DNA of 35,174 nucleotides from Candidatus Cryosericum hinesii (lineage in GTDB: Bacteria; Caldisericota; Caldisericia; Cryosericales; Cryosericaceae). The notes under the pieces are model-generated. The model was not told the DNA's origin. It saw nothing but the letters and a program-made list of their open reading frames with translations, and searched no databases. Position numbers and translations under genes: made by a program. Within the stretch, counting starts at the first letter, position 1, and every line of letters begins with the position of its first letter. The stretch covers positions 47,816 through 82,989 of the forward strand of contig NZ_QXIW01000029.1 in assembly GCF_003570985.1 (NCBI RefSeq). The letters are read 5' to 3'. Shown piece by piece: positions 15,241 through 23,164 of this stretch.

Positions 15241-16323
15241 GTGGAACAGCGGCTGATGATCCAGGAAGTGCGTGAGACGGTCTCAGTTCTCGAGCGCCTT
15301 GGGCACGAGGAAGGGCCGTCGATTGAGGGAATCGGGCAGCGGTTTGCCGCCATTGATCCTGACGTTGTCATTGAATCAGGACGTGGAACGTCGGATCATG
15401 CCTGCATGTACGGCCAGTATCTTATCGAATCGCTCCTGCGAATTCCCGTGGCTCTGGCGCTTGGGTCACTGTACACGAACTACGGTCTGCCTCCACGCAT
15501 GCGGCGCGGTGCAGTCATCGCCATTTCGCAGTCGGGCGAGACGGAAGATGTTTGCAGGGTTGCGGAGCAAGCCGTCAAAGACGGCACCTTCACAGTCGGC
15601 GTCATGAATGTCCAGGGCAGCACTCTTGATCGGACAGTAGCTCCTAATTCGCTGTTTCTGCGGGCGGGACCCGAAAAGAGTGTTGCTGCTACGAAGACCT
15701 TTACTGCATCACTGGCAGCACTCCTGCTTCTGGTCCATGCCATCCGGGGCGACACCTTTGACATCGGTACCGTCCTCGAGTGTCTGGGAGGCATCGTTGA
15801 GCGAGAAGAAGAAGTGCGTCAGCAGGCACTGCGCTACACGTTCACCGATGACTTTGTCGTGCTGGGCACAGGTTATTGCTACGCGAATGCCCTGGAGGGC
15901 GCCCTGAAGCTGAAGGAGACGTGCTATATCAATGCGCAGGGTCTCTCCTCGGTTGACCTTATCCATGGGCCGCTGGCTGTCCTCAATCCAGACCTGCCTG
16001 TCATCATGTTTGCTCCGAACGATGCATGTCTGGACCTCAACATAGCAGTTCTGGAGCGTATCAAGTCGACGCGTGCTCATGTGCTGGTGGTCTCCGACAG
16101 TGACAGAGCCTTGCAGTACGGTGACATTGCGTTTCGTATCCCCCATGCGGACCCGACTGTTTATCCATTGGAGAACGCTCTATTCACACAACTGTTTGCC
16201 TACAGCCTCTCGATTGCACGTAAGCTGAACCCCGACAAACCCCGTTTTCTCCACAAGATCAGTCTCGTCCAGGACGACGAACGTCGTGCAGGCAATCCAG
16301 ATGCGGACACCCTGCATCCCTGA
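15241..16323 (+). CDS. Double-SIS sugar isomerase/deaminase, NagB-II (GlmS C-terminal)-like
   Basis: A 360-residue protein made of two SIS domains and lacking the glutaminase domain of GlmS. The first SIS domain shows SGRGTSDHACMYGQYLIE (about 47-62) and ISQSGETEDV (about 95-104), and KSVAATKTFTASLAALLL follows. The C-terminus ends NPDKPRFLHKISLV, matching the closing segment of GlmS and NagB-II proteins. NagB-II enzymes convert glucosamine-6-phosphate to fructose-6-phosphate and ammonia. The nagA gene in the same cluster, and the absence of a classical nagB in the window, support that role. Start GTG 15241 has AAGGAGGG 5 nt upstream; an open frame extends to 14932 but overlaps the previous gene. 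AgaS (galactosamine-6-phosphate) or another deaminase is the main alternative. Confidence 0.82.
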   Translation: MEQRLMIQEVRETVSVLERLGHEEGPSIEGIGQRFAAIDPDVVIESGRGTSDHACMYGQYLIESLLRIPVALALGSLYTNYGLPPRMRRGAVIAISQSGETEDVCRVAEQAVKDGTFTVGVMNVQGSTLDRTVAPNSLFLRAGPEKSVAATKTFTASLAALLLLVHAIRGDTFDIGTVLECLGGIVEREEEVRQQALRYTFTDDFVVLGTGYCYANALEGALKLKETCYINAQGLSSVDLIHGPLAVLNPDLPVIMFAPNDACLDLNIAVLERIKSTRAHVLVVSDSDRALQYGDIAFRIPHADPTVYPLENALFTQLFAYSLSIARKLNPDKPRFLHKISLVQDDERRAGNPDADTLHP

Positions 16324-16350
16324 ACCCCAACACAGAAATCGATATCTCTA

Positions 16351-16378
16351 TTGCAAATCCCGTGGACTACACCACAAT
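16351..16378 (+). promoter_or_regulatory. Possible promoter of the PTS operon
   Basis: TTGCAA (16351-16356) and CACAAT (16373-16378) are spaced by 16 nt, each matching 4 of 6 consensus bases. It lies about 40 bases upstream of a LacI-type palindrome in the 263-base gap before the PTS genes. Support is moderate only. Confidence 0.35.
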
Positions 16379-16418
16379 AGGTTGCGTTATTGCTTTCATG
16401 ATTCTGGCCATAAGGGGT

Positions 16419-16432
16419 TGCAATCGATTGCA
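16419..16432. promoter_or_regulatory. LacI-family operator-like palindrome upstream of the PTS genes
   Basis: TGCAATCGATTGCA is a perfect 14-base palindrome and fits the LacI/PurR/CcpA operator pattern TGnAAnCGnTTnCA exactly. It lies about 155 bases before the EIICD start codon and just downstream of a possible promoter, where a repressor would block transcription. No lacI-type gene is in the window. Confidence 0.6.
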
Positions 16433-16586
16433 GCTGTCTGTTGTTGCGTGAAAGCCACCTGAGTGGGAGGTGATCGTGGAGCACAGTAGCGCGCAAGCGC
16501 TTCCCGGGCTTCGATGAATGAGATGTGAAAAGCTGGCGAACATTCTCTTGGAGGTAGGAAGGTATCTTAGTGAGGAGGTTTGGTCT

Positions 16587-18200
16587 ATGACTGCGAGCTA
16601 CGGTTTTGGAATTTCACTGATTCTGGCGATCTGGTCGTACGTGGCGATGATTGCCAACCTGGGTCCAAGTTGGTTACTCAATGACCCGATTGTTAGCGGG
16701 TTCTTTGTTGGAGCTGTTGTCGGAAACATACCTCTGGGTCTGGCCATTGGTGGTACCTTGGAACTGATGTCGCTCGGCCTATGGACATATGGCGGTGCGA
16801 CGACCCCCGACTACACGACGGGCGCTATCGTTGGAACAGCATTCGCTGCACTGTCCAAGTTAGCCCCGACAGAGGCAATGGCAGCCGGCATGCTTGTCGC
16901 AGTCCCTGTTTCACTATTTATGACTCAACTCGACATCGTCGGTCGTTCGCTGACGACCGTCTTTATCCATGGAGCGGATCGTGCCGTGGAGAAACAGGAC
17001 GATGCTGCTTTCTCACGTTGGCACCTGTGGGGTCAGCTTCCATGGGGTCTCTCTCGTGCTATTCCTGTCTTCTTTGCTGTGTGGCTCGGCTCAGGGCCCA
17101 TTCAATCCCTTATCAACAACATCCCGACGTGGCTGACCCGCGGCCTGGGTACCATGGGCCATATCCTGCCGGCTCTCGGTTTTGGCATCCTGTTGACCTT
17201 CCTGCCCATCGAGAAGTGGTGGTCATTCTTCGTTCTGGGCTTTGTCATGTTCGCGTACCTGAATGTTCCACTTCTTGGTATCGCGCTCGCTGCCTTGGCG
17301 GTGGTCATCATCTACTTCTCGCTCAAGCCGGTCGAGGCTGGTGAACAGCAGGCTGAAGAAGCTGCTGCTGTGAAAGTCGACGGAATTAAGAGTCCTGTCA
17401 CCCGCGGTGATCTCGTCAACGCCATGTGGCGGCACAATCTGACTCTGCAGCTTTCCTGGAACTATGAGCGCATGCAGGCTCTTGGCTATGCTTGGTCCAT
17501 TGCGCCCATCCTCAAGAAGGTGTATCCGAAGAAGGACGAATACTTTACAGCTCTCAAGCGTCATATGGTATTCTATAACACCAACCCTGCTATCGGTTCG
17601 CCGACAATTTTCGGTGCCGACTGTGCTCTTGAGGAAAAGAGGCAACCCGAGGTGGGCGACAGCCTGAAGGTTTCCCTGATGGGTCCCTTTGCAGGTATCG
17701 GCGACACCGTCATGGCTATTCTGATGAAGCCTATCTTCGCCGTGTTTGCGGCGTCGCTAGCCCTCCAGGGCCATGCCAGCGGTGCCTGGCTCATGCTGTT
17801 CCTTGGCTTCTTCTGGTTCTTCCTCACGTTCCCTGGCTTCTGGCTTGGCTACAGGCAGGGCCTCGGTCTTGTACGGCAAGTCAGCAGCGGCGCTATCACC
17901 CGAATCACCGACATGGCCAGCACAGCGGCTCTGTTCATCATGGGTGGATTTATCCCGAGCATTCTGGCGGGAGTGAAGACTCCTCTCGAGATCACCAAGC
18001 ATGTCATGATTGAGGGCAAAGATGTCGTCCAATCCATCAAGATCCAGGATTCCTTCGACAAGATTCTTCCGTATATGTTGCCATTGGCTCTTGTGTTCTG
18101 TGTCTACTGGCTGCTGAAGAAGAAGCATTGGACCAACCTTCAGGTTCTGCTTCTTCTGGTTGTTGCCGGTATCATTCTGGGAGCTTTCAAGATTCTGTAA
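16587..18200 (+). CDS. Mannose-family PTS permease, fused EIIC-EIID
   Basis: A 537-residue membrane protein joining two subunits that are normally separate genes. Residues about 1-248 are EIIC (FFVGAVVGNIPLGLAIGGTLELMSLGLWTYGG, then the TTPDYTTGAIVGTAFA loop). A hydrophilic linker (about 249-270, rich in Glu and Ala) follows. Residues about 272-537 are EIID (VTRGDLVNAMWRHNLTLQLSWNYERMQALGYAW, LMGPFAGIGDTVM, TFPGFWLGYRQG). Together they form the sugar channel that hands the sugar to EIIB for 6-phosphorylation. ATG 16587 is chosen for GAGGAGG (16572-16578) 8 nt upstream; the frame extends to 16518 without a better site. EIIA and EIIB follow. Mannose-family systems carry mannose, GlcNAc, GalNAc or galactosamine; nagA nearby favours an N-acetylated amino sugar. 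Confidence 0.93.
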   Translation: MTASYGFGISLILAIWSYVAMIANLGPSWLLNDPIVSGFFVGAVVGNIPLGLAIGGTLELMSLGLWTYGGATTPDYTTGAIVGTAFAALSKLAPTEAMAAGMLVAVPVSLFMTQLDIVGRSLTTVFIHGADRAVEKQDDAAFSRWHLWGQLPWGLSRAIPVFFAVWLGSGPIQSLINNIPTWLTRGLGTMGHILPALGFGILLTFLPIEKWWSFFVLGFVMFAYLNVPLLGIALAALAVVIIYFSLKPVEAGEQQAEEAAAVKVDGIKSPVTRGDLVNAMWRHNLTLQLSWNYERMQALGYAWSIAPILKKVYPKKDEYFTALKRHMVFYNTNPAIGSPTIFGADCALEEKRQPEVGDSLKVSLMGPFAGIGDTVMAILMKPIFAVFAASLALQGHASGAWLMLFLGFFWFFLTFPGFWLGYRQGLGLVRQVSSGAITRITDMASTAALFIMGGFIPSILAGVKTPLEITKHVMIEGKDVVQSIKIQDSFDKILPYMLPLALVFCVYWLLKKKHWTNLQVLLLLVVAGIILGAFKIL

Positions 18201-18223
18201 TCGTAGTTTCATACCGAAACGTC

Positions 18224-18251
18224 ATCCCGGGCTGCGTAGGCAACCCGGGAT
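18224..18251 (+). other. Stem-loop between the EIICD and EIIA genes
   Basis: ATCCCGGG (18224-18231) pairs perfectly with CCCGGGAT (18244-18251), and an inner TGC/GCA pair closes a GTAG loop. No T-run follows, and the EIIA ribosome site begins 2 bases later. It may stabilise or process the mRNA to set different amounts of the membrane subunit and the soluble EIIA and EIIB. Confidence 0.55.
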
Positions 18252-18267
18252 TGGAAAGGAATCCATC

Positions 18268-18720
18268 ATGATTGGAATCGTCGTTGTTACTCACGGAGAG
18301 CTTGCTGATGGCATTGCAAGTGCTGTCACACTTATTGCAGGACCCCAGGAACAGTTCGAGACTGTAGCGCTTCGTGAAGGAGACAGTATCGATGGACTCA
18401 AGGAACGCATTCAGACGGGTATTGACAAAACGGACACGGGTTCGGGCTCGCTGTTGTTCGTGGATATGCTGGGAGCGTCTCCTTCCAATGCCGCGGCGTA
18501 CCTCGTCACCGACCGTGTAGAGATCATTACAGGCGTGAACCTGCCAATGATCCTTGAGATTCTGGCTGTCCGGGGTGACATGGTACTGGCCGACGTTGCA
18601 GAAATGGCCATGAATGCAGGCAAGGAGTCTATTCAGAGTTTGAGTGCAATAATGCGTCAAGCATTGAACAATAGTCCGGGGCACAACGATACCGGTGTAG
18701 CACCATCTTCAACTCGATAG
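18268..18720 (+). CDS. PTS EIIA component, mannose family
   Basis: A 150-residue soluble phosphocarrier. It begins MIGIVVVTHGELADGI, where His9 is the site phosphorylated by HPr. The DMLGASPSNAAAYL segment and the EIITGVNLPMILEIL segment are characteristic of the family (E. coli ManX N-domain type). It passes phosphate to EIIB encoded next door. ATG 18268 has GGAAAGGA 7 nt upstream; the open frame upstream to 18160 runs into the EIICD gene and the stem-loop. The C-terminal 15 residues are polar and probably unstructured. The EIIB gene follows after 9 bases. Confidence 0.93.
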   Translation: MIGIVVVTHGELADGIASAVTLIAGPQEQFETVALREGDSIDGLKERIQTGIDKTDTGSGSLLFVDMLGASPSNAAAYLVTDRVEIITGVNLPMILEILAVRGDMVLADVAEMAMNAGKESIQSLSAIMRQALNNSPGHNDTGVAPSSTR

Positions 18721-18729
18721 GAGCGAATC

Positions 18730-19221
18730 ATGGCATTCTTTCTACACATTGACAATCGCCTTATTCATGGACAGGTTACCGTAACTTGGTGCAGCTACTA
18801 TGGCGCCAAGCGTATTATTGTTGCCGACGACAAGGTCGCAGCCGATCCGATTCAGCGCATTGTGCTGCCACAGGCAGCGCGTGGACTCCCAACTTCGGTC
18901 GTCACCATTGCTGACGGTTTGAAATTGCTTTCTTCCATGGATCCTGCCCACGAGAGTGTCCTCATTATTGCGCGCAATGCGCAGGGTGCACTGGCACTTA
19001 TGCAGGGTGGATTCAAGCCGAAGAGCATCAATGTCGGTAATCAGGCTCCTGTCCAGGGAACCAAATATGTGATGGTTCTTCCATGGATAGCTGTGACGAC
19101 AGAGGATGCAGAGGCATTCAAGGCTATTGGGGACATGGGCTACAAGATTACTCCCCAGCGCAGCGGCAATGACCGTGCGCTGGATCTGGTCGAACTTCTC
19201 CGAAAGAAGGGTTTGCTGTAG
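18730..19221 (+). CDS. PTS EIIB component, mannose family
   Basis: A 163-residue soluble subunit that receives phosphate from EIIA and phosphorylates the sugar bound in EIIC/EIID. Phosphorylated His13 lies in FFLHIDNRLIHGQVTVTW, the diagnostic start of mannose-family EIIB proteins. The family segments RIIVADDKVAADPIQR and KSINVGNQAP are present. Length is normal. The start has AGGAG 6 nt upstream. The phosphorylated residue is a histidine, as expected for this PTS class, not the cysteine of glucose-type EIIB. It completes a full set of sugar-specific PTS components; general HPr and enzyme I are not in the window. Confidence 0.93.
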   Translation: MAFFLHIDNRLIHGQVTVTWCSYYGAKRIIVADDKVAADPIQRIVLPQAARGLPTSVVTIADGLKLLSSMDPAHESVLIIARNAQGALALMQGGFKPKSINVGNQAPVQGTKYVMVLPWIAVTTEDAEAFKAIGDMGYKITPQRSGNDRALDLVELLRKKGLL

Positions 19222-19268
19222 ACGGATCGTTGTCGGCAGAAAAAATGGATACGAGTTGGGAGGTCGGA

Positions 19269-19970
19269 ATGGCACTGGAATTCTTTGACAAGATCGAGGA
19301 GCTGATTCCTGTCCTGAAGCAGGAAGAGGGCAACATGCGCAAGGCAGGTCACATTGTTGCGCAGAGTATCATGAGCGGTGGAATCCTGCAGGCTTTTGGC
19401 AGCGGGCATTCTGCATCTGTTGCCATCGAGATTTGCGGGCGGGCGGGCGGCCTTATTCCATCCAAACAGGTCAAGGAACTATCGGGCGGCCATTATGAAC
19501 GCATCGAAGGCGTGGGAACGACATTCGCCGAGATGTGGGATATCCAGAAGAACGATTGTCTGTTCATCATCAGCAACTCGGGTCGGAATCCTCTGATTAT
19601 CGAGATGGCAATGGTTGCACGGTCGATCGGCGTACCGGTCATTGCCGTCACCGCTCTCGAAGTCGGCAAACACAGTACGTCGCGCCATTCGAGCGGCAAG
19701 ATGCTGTGGCAACTTGCAGATGTCATCCTGGACAATCACAGTGTCGAAGGAGATGCTACTATCGAACTTCCGGGTCTTCCCACCAAGATCGCCGGAACGT
19801 CGAGCATCAGTTCGGACATCCTGGTCGATCAGACTATGGTCTTCGCTATCCGCGAGATGCTGGAGGCTGGTTATGTTCCACCGGTGTTCATGAGCGCCAA
19901 TGTGGACGGGGGCCCTGAATTCAACAAGCAGTACACAGCCAAGTACGCAGACCGTCTGTACCGTGTCTGA
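19269..19970 (+). CDS. SIS-domain sugar-phosphate protein, UPF0309-like (first of three)
   Basis: A 233-residue single-SIS protein. Phosphosugar-binding motifs are LQAFGSGHSASVAIEICGR and FIISNSGRNPLIIEMA, followed by VIAVTALEVGKHSTSRHSSG. It is similar across its length to the proteins at 24033 and 33620. The group resembles UPF0309, a family long noted beside nagA genes, presumed to isomerise or bind amino-sugar phosphates but with no settled reaction. ATG 19269 is preferred over ATG 19245 and TTG 19230 because GGGAGGT lies 4 nt before it. The next gene begins 4 bases after its stop, so both are in the PTS transcript. In this copy the third motif residue after GSG is His-Ser-Ala, where the other two have His-Ser-His. 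Confidence 0.85.
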   Translation: MALEFFDKIEELIPVLKQEEGNMRKAGHIVAQSIMSGGILQAFGSGHSASVAIEICGRAGGLIPSKQVKELSGGHYERIEGVGTTFAEMWDIQKNDCLFIISNSGRNPLIIEMAMVARSIGVPVIAVTALEVGKHSTSRHSSGKMLWQLADVILDNHSVEGDATIELPGLPTKIAGTSSISSDILVDQTMVFAIREMLEAGYVPPVFMSANVDGGPEFNKQYTAKYADRLYRV

Positions 19971-19974
19971 GAAT

Positions 19975-21108
19975 ATGCGGCCGGTTCGACTTGGCCTTGC
20001 GGGGACTGGTTTCATCGGCCGCATCCACTGGATGTGTTATCGGGCACTGCCAGCGATGTACGCAGAAGTTCCGGCGCGAGTCATGTTTGACACAATCTAT
20101 ACGTCACACCCGAATGAAGCTGATCGGTTCGAGTTTTCTCGAGCCCTCCCTTATGAATCCGTATCTTCGACGTGTGCCCAGATCGACATGCTGGACGTGT
20201 GCACCCCAAACGCCTCACATCACCCTCTTGTTGAGGCGGCAGTCGCGGTACATGTCCCTGTCTACTGTGAGAAACCGGTGGACCTGAGCGGCGAGCTTAC
20301 ACTTGAACTGGCCCGGAAGGCAGACAATACAGGCGTCCTGAACCAGACTGCCCTCGTGTACCGTTTCCTTCCTGCTATGGCAGCTGCGCGCGCGATTGTT
20401 CGAGCGGGCGTCATCGGCAATGTCGTGACATGGAGGGCTGTCCTGCTGCATGCCAGTTATCTCAACACTCAGCGAGCAATGACGTGGCGCTTGAGTCGCA
20501 AGGAATCTGGTGGTGGCGCGCTTGTCGACCTGGGTCTTCATATGGTCGATGCCGTGCGCATGGTCGCCGGCGAATTCGAAGCCGTGCGCTGCGTAACCAG
20601 AACAGTTGTTGGCGAGCGTCCCCGTATGGGAGCCCCAGATGGAATGTCCCGCGTCGATGTGGACGACTGGGCACTGGTCACGGCAGACCTGGTGAATGGC
20701 AGCACGGGAACGATTGAGGTTTCGCGGGTACATGCCGGACGTGAAGGAACCTTTGCCTTTGAGGTCTTTGGAACGAAGGGTTCAGTGACAGTTGACCTTC
20801 AGCGTGGGCGAGCGGTCGTCATGGATGCGGCTTCGCGTGACGTCACGCAGGACGTCGTTCTGGACGATCCGTGGGTAACCTACCTGAAGACTGCGTTTCC
20901 AAGTTCGAAAATGTCGATGGGACTCATGTGTGACATGCATGCTGCAAGCATCTATACATTTCTGGACGGTTGTACAGGCGGCGATGTTAGGTTCGCGGCC
21001 CGCCCGACTCTTGCGGAGGCTGGCTGGACACATCGCGTAGTCGATGCCTGCTATCAATCCGCCGACACTGGCAACCGGGTTGATGTGCAACGTCCCCAGG
21101 TGTCCTGA
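19975..21108 (+). CDS. Gfo/Idh/MocA-type NAD(P)-dependent oxidoreductase (second)
   Basis: A 377-residue dehydrogenase. The Rossmann motif RLGLAGTGFIGRIHWMCYRA opens the protein and the family signature lysine lies in VYCEKPVDLSGEL near residue 99. GGGALVDLGLHMVDAVRMVAG carries the conserved active-site Asp and His of the C-terminal domain. All expected motifs are intact, so it should be an active sugar or inositol dehydrogenase. It lies between an SIS gene and nagA, which suggests oxidation or epimerisation of an amino-sugar derivative through a keto intermediate, though the exact substrate cannot be read from sequence. ATG 19975 is chosen; GTG 19963 in the same frame would overlap the previous gene by 8 bases and is possible. 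Neither has a strong ribosome site. Confidence 0.87.
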   Translation: MRPVRLGLAGTGFIGRIHWMCYRALPAMYAEVPARVMFDTIYTSHPNEADRFEFSRALPYESVSSTCAQIDMLDVCTPNASHHPLVEAAVAVHVPVYCEKPVDLSGELTLELARKADNTGVLNQTALVYRFLPAMAAARAIVRAGVIGNVVTWRAVLLHASYLNTQRAMTWRLSRKESGGGALVDLGLHMVDAVRMVAGEFEAVRCVTRTVVGERPRMGAPDGMSRVDVDDWALVTADLVNGSTGTIEVSRVHAGREGTFAFEVFGTKGSVTVDLQRGRAVVMDAASRDVTQDVVLDDPWVTYLKTAFPSSKMSMGLMCDMHAASIYTFLDGCTGGDVRFAARPTLAEAGWTHRVVDACYQSADTGNRVDVQRPQVS

Positions 21109-21157
21109 CCGGAGCCAGGGTTCTTTCATGTCCTGCTGTATTCGAAAGGAGAAGACC

Positions 21158-22309
21158 ATGAACATACCGGCATCTTCGCACTATGTCATCAAGACCGACC
21201 GCCTTTTTACACCCGATGAACTGCGGGGTACGTTCTGGATCGAAATTGAGGCTGGCCGGATCAAACACACTCTCACAGAGCAACCTTCTGGAATTGAAGT
21301 TCTCGATGCGACGGGCCTCCTTGTTGCCCCCGGCTTCATTGACGTCCATATTCACGGGTACGGCGGGCACGACATCATGGAAGCGAGCAGCGAAGCTCTC
21401 GAGTGTATGGCGACAGGCCTGCCACATGCCGGCGTCACGTCATTTCTGCCGACGACCGTGGGCGCGCGCATTGCCACTCTCCAGCACGTCATGACAACTT
21501 TGAGTCCCAAGTTGGCAACCGTCGAGGGAGCGAGACCTCTGGGGTGGCATCTGGAGGGACCATTCCTGAATGAAAAAATGCCAGGGGCCATGAATCCCGA
21601 GGATTTCGAGATACCGACCATTGCGAATGCCGAAGCACTGCTTGACAGTGGACCCGTCACGCTGATGGCCGTGGCACCTGAGCGTGAGGGGGCGATCCCG
21701 GTCATCGAGTATCTTGTCAGCCGGGGCGTGCATGTCTCCATTGGGCACACAGATACGGATTTTGAGCATGCTGTTGCGGGGATCGCCGCTGGCGCCACAT
21801 CTATGAATCATCTCTTTAATGTGATGCGACCATTGCTACATCGCGAACCAGGTCCTGTGGGTGCTGCGTTCCTCTACGATGTCTATCTTCAATTCATAGC
21901 TGACGGCGTGCACACTCATCCTGCCACGATTGCACTGGTGAGCCGGTATCTCAAGGATCGACTCGTGCTTATTTCTGATTCTGTCCTGGCTGTCGGACTC
22001 GGCATCCAGGGCGAGTTCAATTTCGATGGACGGAAGGTGATGGTGGACGAAACCTCAGTACGGCTTCCTGGTGGGCGCCTTGCGGGTTCCATTCTGACGC
22101 TCGATCGGGCCGTCCGCAACGTGGTCAACATCGGCGGCCTTGACCTTGCGAGTGCTTTCCGCGCTGCAGGTCAGAACCCTGCCCGCTCCATTGGTTTGAC
22201 CGATCGAGGTATTATTCGACCGGGAGCCGTTGCGGACATTGTTATCCTGACCCCCGACCTTCATGTCTCTTCCACGATCTGCGAGGGCAGCGTGGTCTAC
22301 AGCGCGTAG
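21158..22309 (+). CDS. nagA: N-acetylglucosamine-6-phosphate deacetylase
   Basis: A 383-residue amidohydrolase that hydrolyses GlcNAc-6-phosphate to glucosamine-6-phosphate and acetate in the cytoplasm. Metal and active-site residues are all visible: DVHIHG (His64, His66), WHLEGPFLN (Glu133), SIGHTD (His197), MNHLFN (His218) and ISDSVLAVG (Asp274), close to the numbering of E. coli NagA. The C-terminal GRLAGSILTLDRAV segment is also typical. ATG 21158 has AAAGGAG 6 nt upstream; the open frame upstream to 21044 overlaps the oxidoreductase gene. It is the best-defined enzyme of the cluster and sets its theme as N-acetylated amino-sugar use. The HAD gene starts 4 bases after its stop. Confidence 0.95.
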   Translation: MNIPASSHYVIKTDRLFTPDELRGTFWIEIEAGRIKHTLTEQPSGIEVLDATGLLVAPGFIDVHIHGYGGHDIMEASSEALECMATGLPHAGVTSFLPTTVGARIATLQHVMTTLSPKLATVEGARPLGWHLEGPFLNEKMPGAMNPEDFEIPTIANAEALLDSGPVTLMAVAPEREGAIPVIEYLVSRGVHVSIGHTDTDFEHAVAGIAAGATSMNHLFNVMRPLLHREPGPVGAAFLYDVYLQFIADGVHTHPATIALVSRYLKDRLVLISDSVLAVGLGIQGEFNFDGRKVMVDETSVRLPGGRLAGSILTLDRAVRNVVNIGGLDLASAFRAAGQNPARSIGLTDRGIIRPGAVADIVILTPDLHVSSTICEGSVVYSA

Positions 22310-22313
22310 GGCC

Positions 22314-23150
22314 GTGGCGGCAATCCAGAAGCTTATTGCTTGCGACCTTGATGGGACGCTGCTGGACAGCCATTCGCTCATCACCGAAGAAACGATTGCT
22401 GAATTGAGGGCTGCCCTGGTCCCCGGGATGGAATTCACCATCTGTTCCGGCCGGGAACAGTTCTCGATTATGCGGTTTGTTGAGCAGCTGGGGATCATCC
22501 ACGTACCGATCATCAGTGAGACTGGCGCCGTTATCCAGGATCCGTTTGATGGGCACATTATTGCTGAGTGGAATCTCGCAGGTTCTGTCATAGGAGAAGT
22601 CCTCGACCTTCTGCAACGTAGCTCATACGATTTCAACTTTTTTCTGTTGAAAGGCAAGGACGTCGTGCTCTACAAGAATGCCGCCGCACCCTTCTTCCTG
22701 CAGAACACGCCATATGCGGAGCTGAATTCGCGTTTTGAGGATATTGGGGTCTGGAAGACTCACGATATGGAGGGCTATCGCAAGCTTGCCATCCGGTGTC
22801 GCCTGGAAGAGACGGATGCCCTCGAGTTGGACCTCGAGCACGTACTTGGGGTCACTGCGACGGTTGTGAAAGCTGACATAAACTGTATCGACGTCATGGG
22901 GGCAGGTGTCAGCAAAGGCAGCGCTGTCTCAACGTTGTCCTCCATGCTTGGCGTGGAGATGAAGAACATCATGGTTCTGGGTGACAATGAGTCGGACGCC
23001 AGCATGTTCAAGGTGGCAGGCGTTTCCGTAGCCATGGCGAACGGCGATCCCCAGGTGATTCGTATGGCTCGGTACGTGGCTCCGTCGAACGATGAACGCG
23101 GCGTCGTTGCCGCGGTTCAGCGATTTGTGAGCGGCGAGTATCACGCCTGA
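22314..23150 (+). CDS. Cof-type HAD-IIB family phosphatase (first of a tandem pair)
   Basis: A 278-residue haloacid dehalogenase-superfamily hydrolase with a C2B cap. Motif I is ACDLDGTLLDS (nucleophile Asp11, acid/base Asp13), motif II lies in FTICSGREQF, the lysine is in GAGVSKGSAVSTL and motif IV is VLGDNESDASMF. The C-terminal VAMANGDPQVIRMARYVAPSNDERGVVAAV is typical of Cof/YidA sugar phosphatases. Such enzymes dephosphorylate sugar phosphates in the cytoplasm, so it may relieve sugar-phosphate build-up or make a free sugar for the dehydrogenases. GTG 22314 is the likely start, 4 bases after nagA; its ribosome site is poor, suggesting translation coupled to nagA. It is a clear paralogue of the next gene. 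Confidence 0.87.
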   Translation: MAAIQKLIACDLDGTLLDSHSLITEETIAELRAALVPGMEFTICSGREQFSIMRFVEQLGIIHVPIISETGAVIQDPFDGHIIAEWNLAGSVIGEVLDLLQRSSYDFNFFLLKGKDVVLYKNAAAPFFLQNTPYAELNSRFEDIGVWKTHDMEGYRKLAIRCRLEETDALELDLEHVLGVTATVVKADINCIDVMGAGVSKGSAVSTLSSMLGVEMKNIMVLGDNESDASMFKVAGVSVAMANGDPQVIRMARYVAPSNDERGVVAAVQRFVSGEYHA

Positions 23151-23164
23151 ACCAGAGGTCCTGG

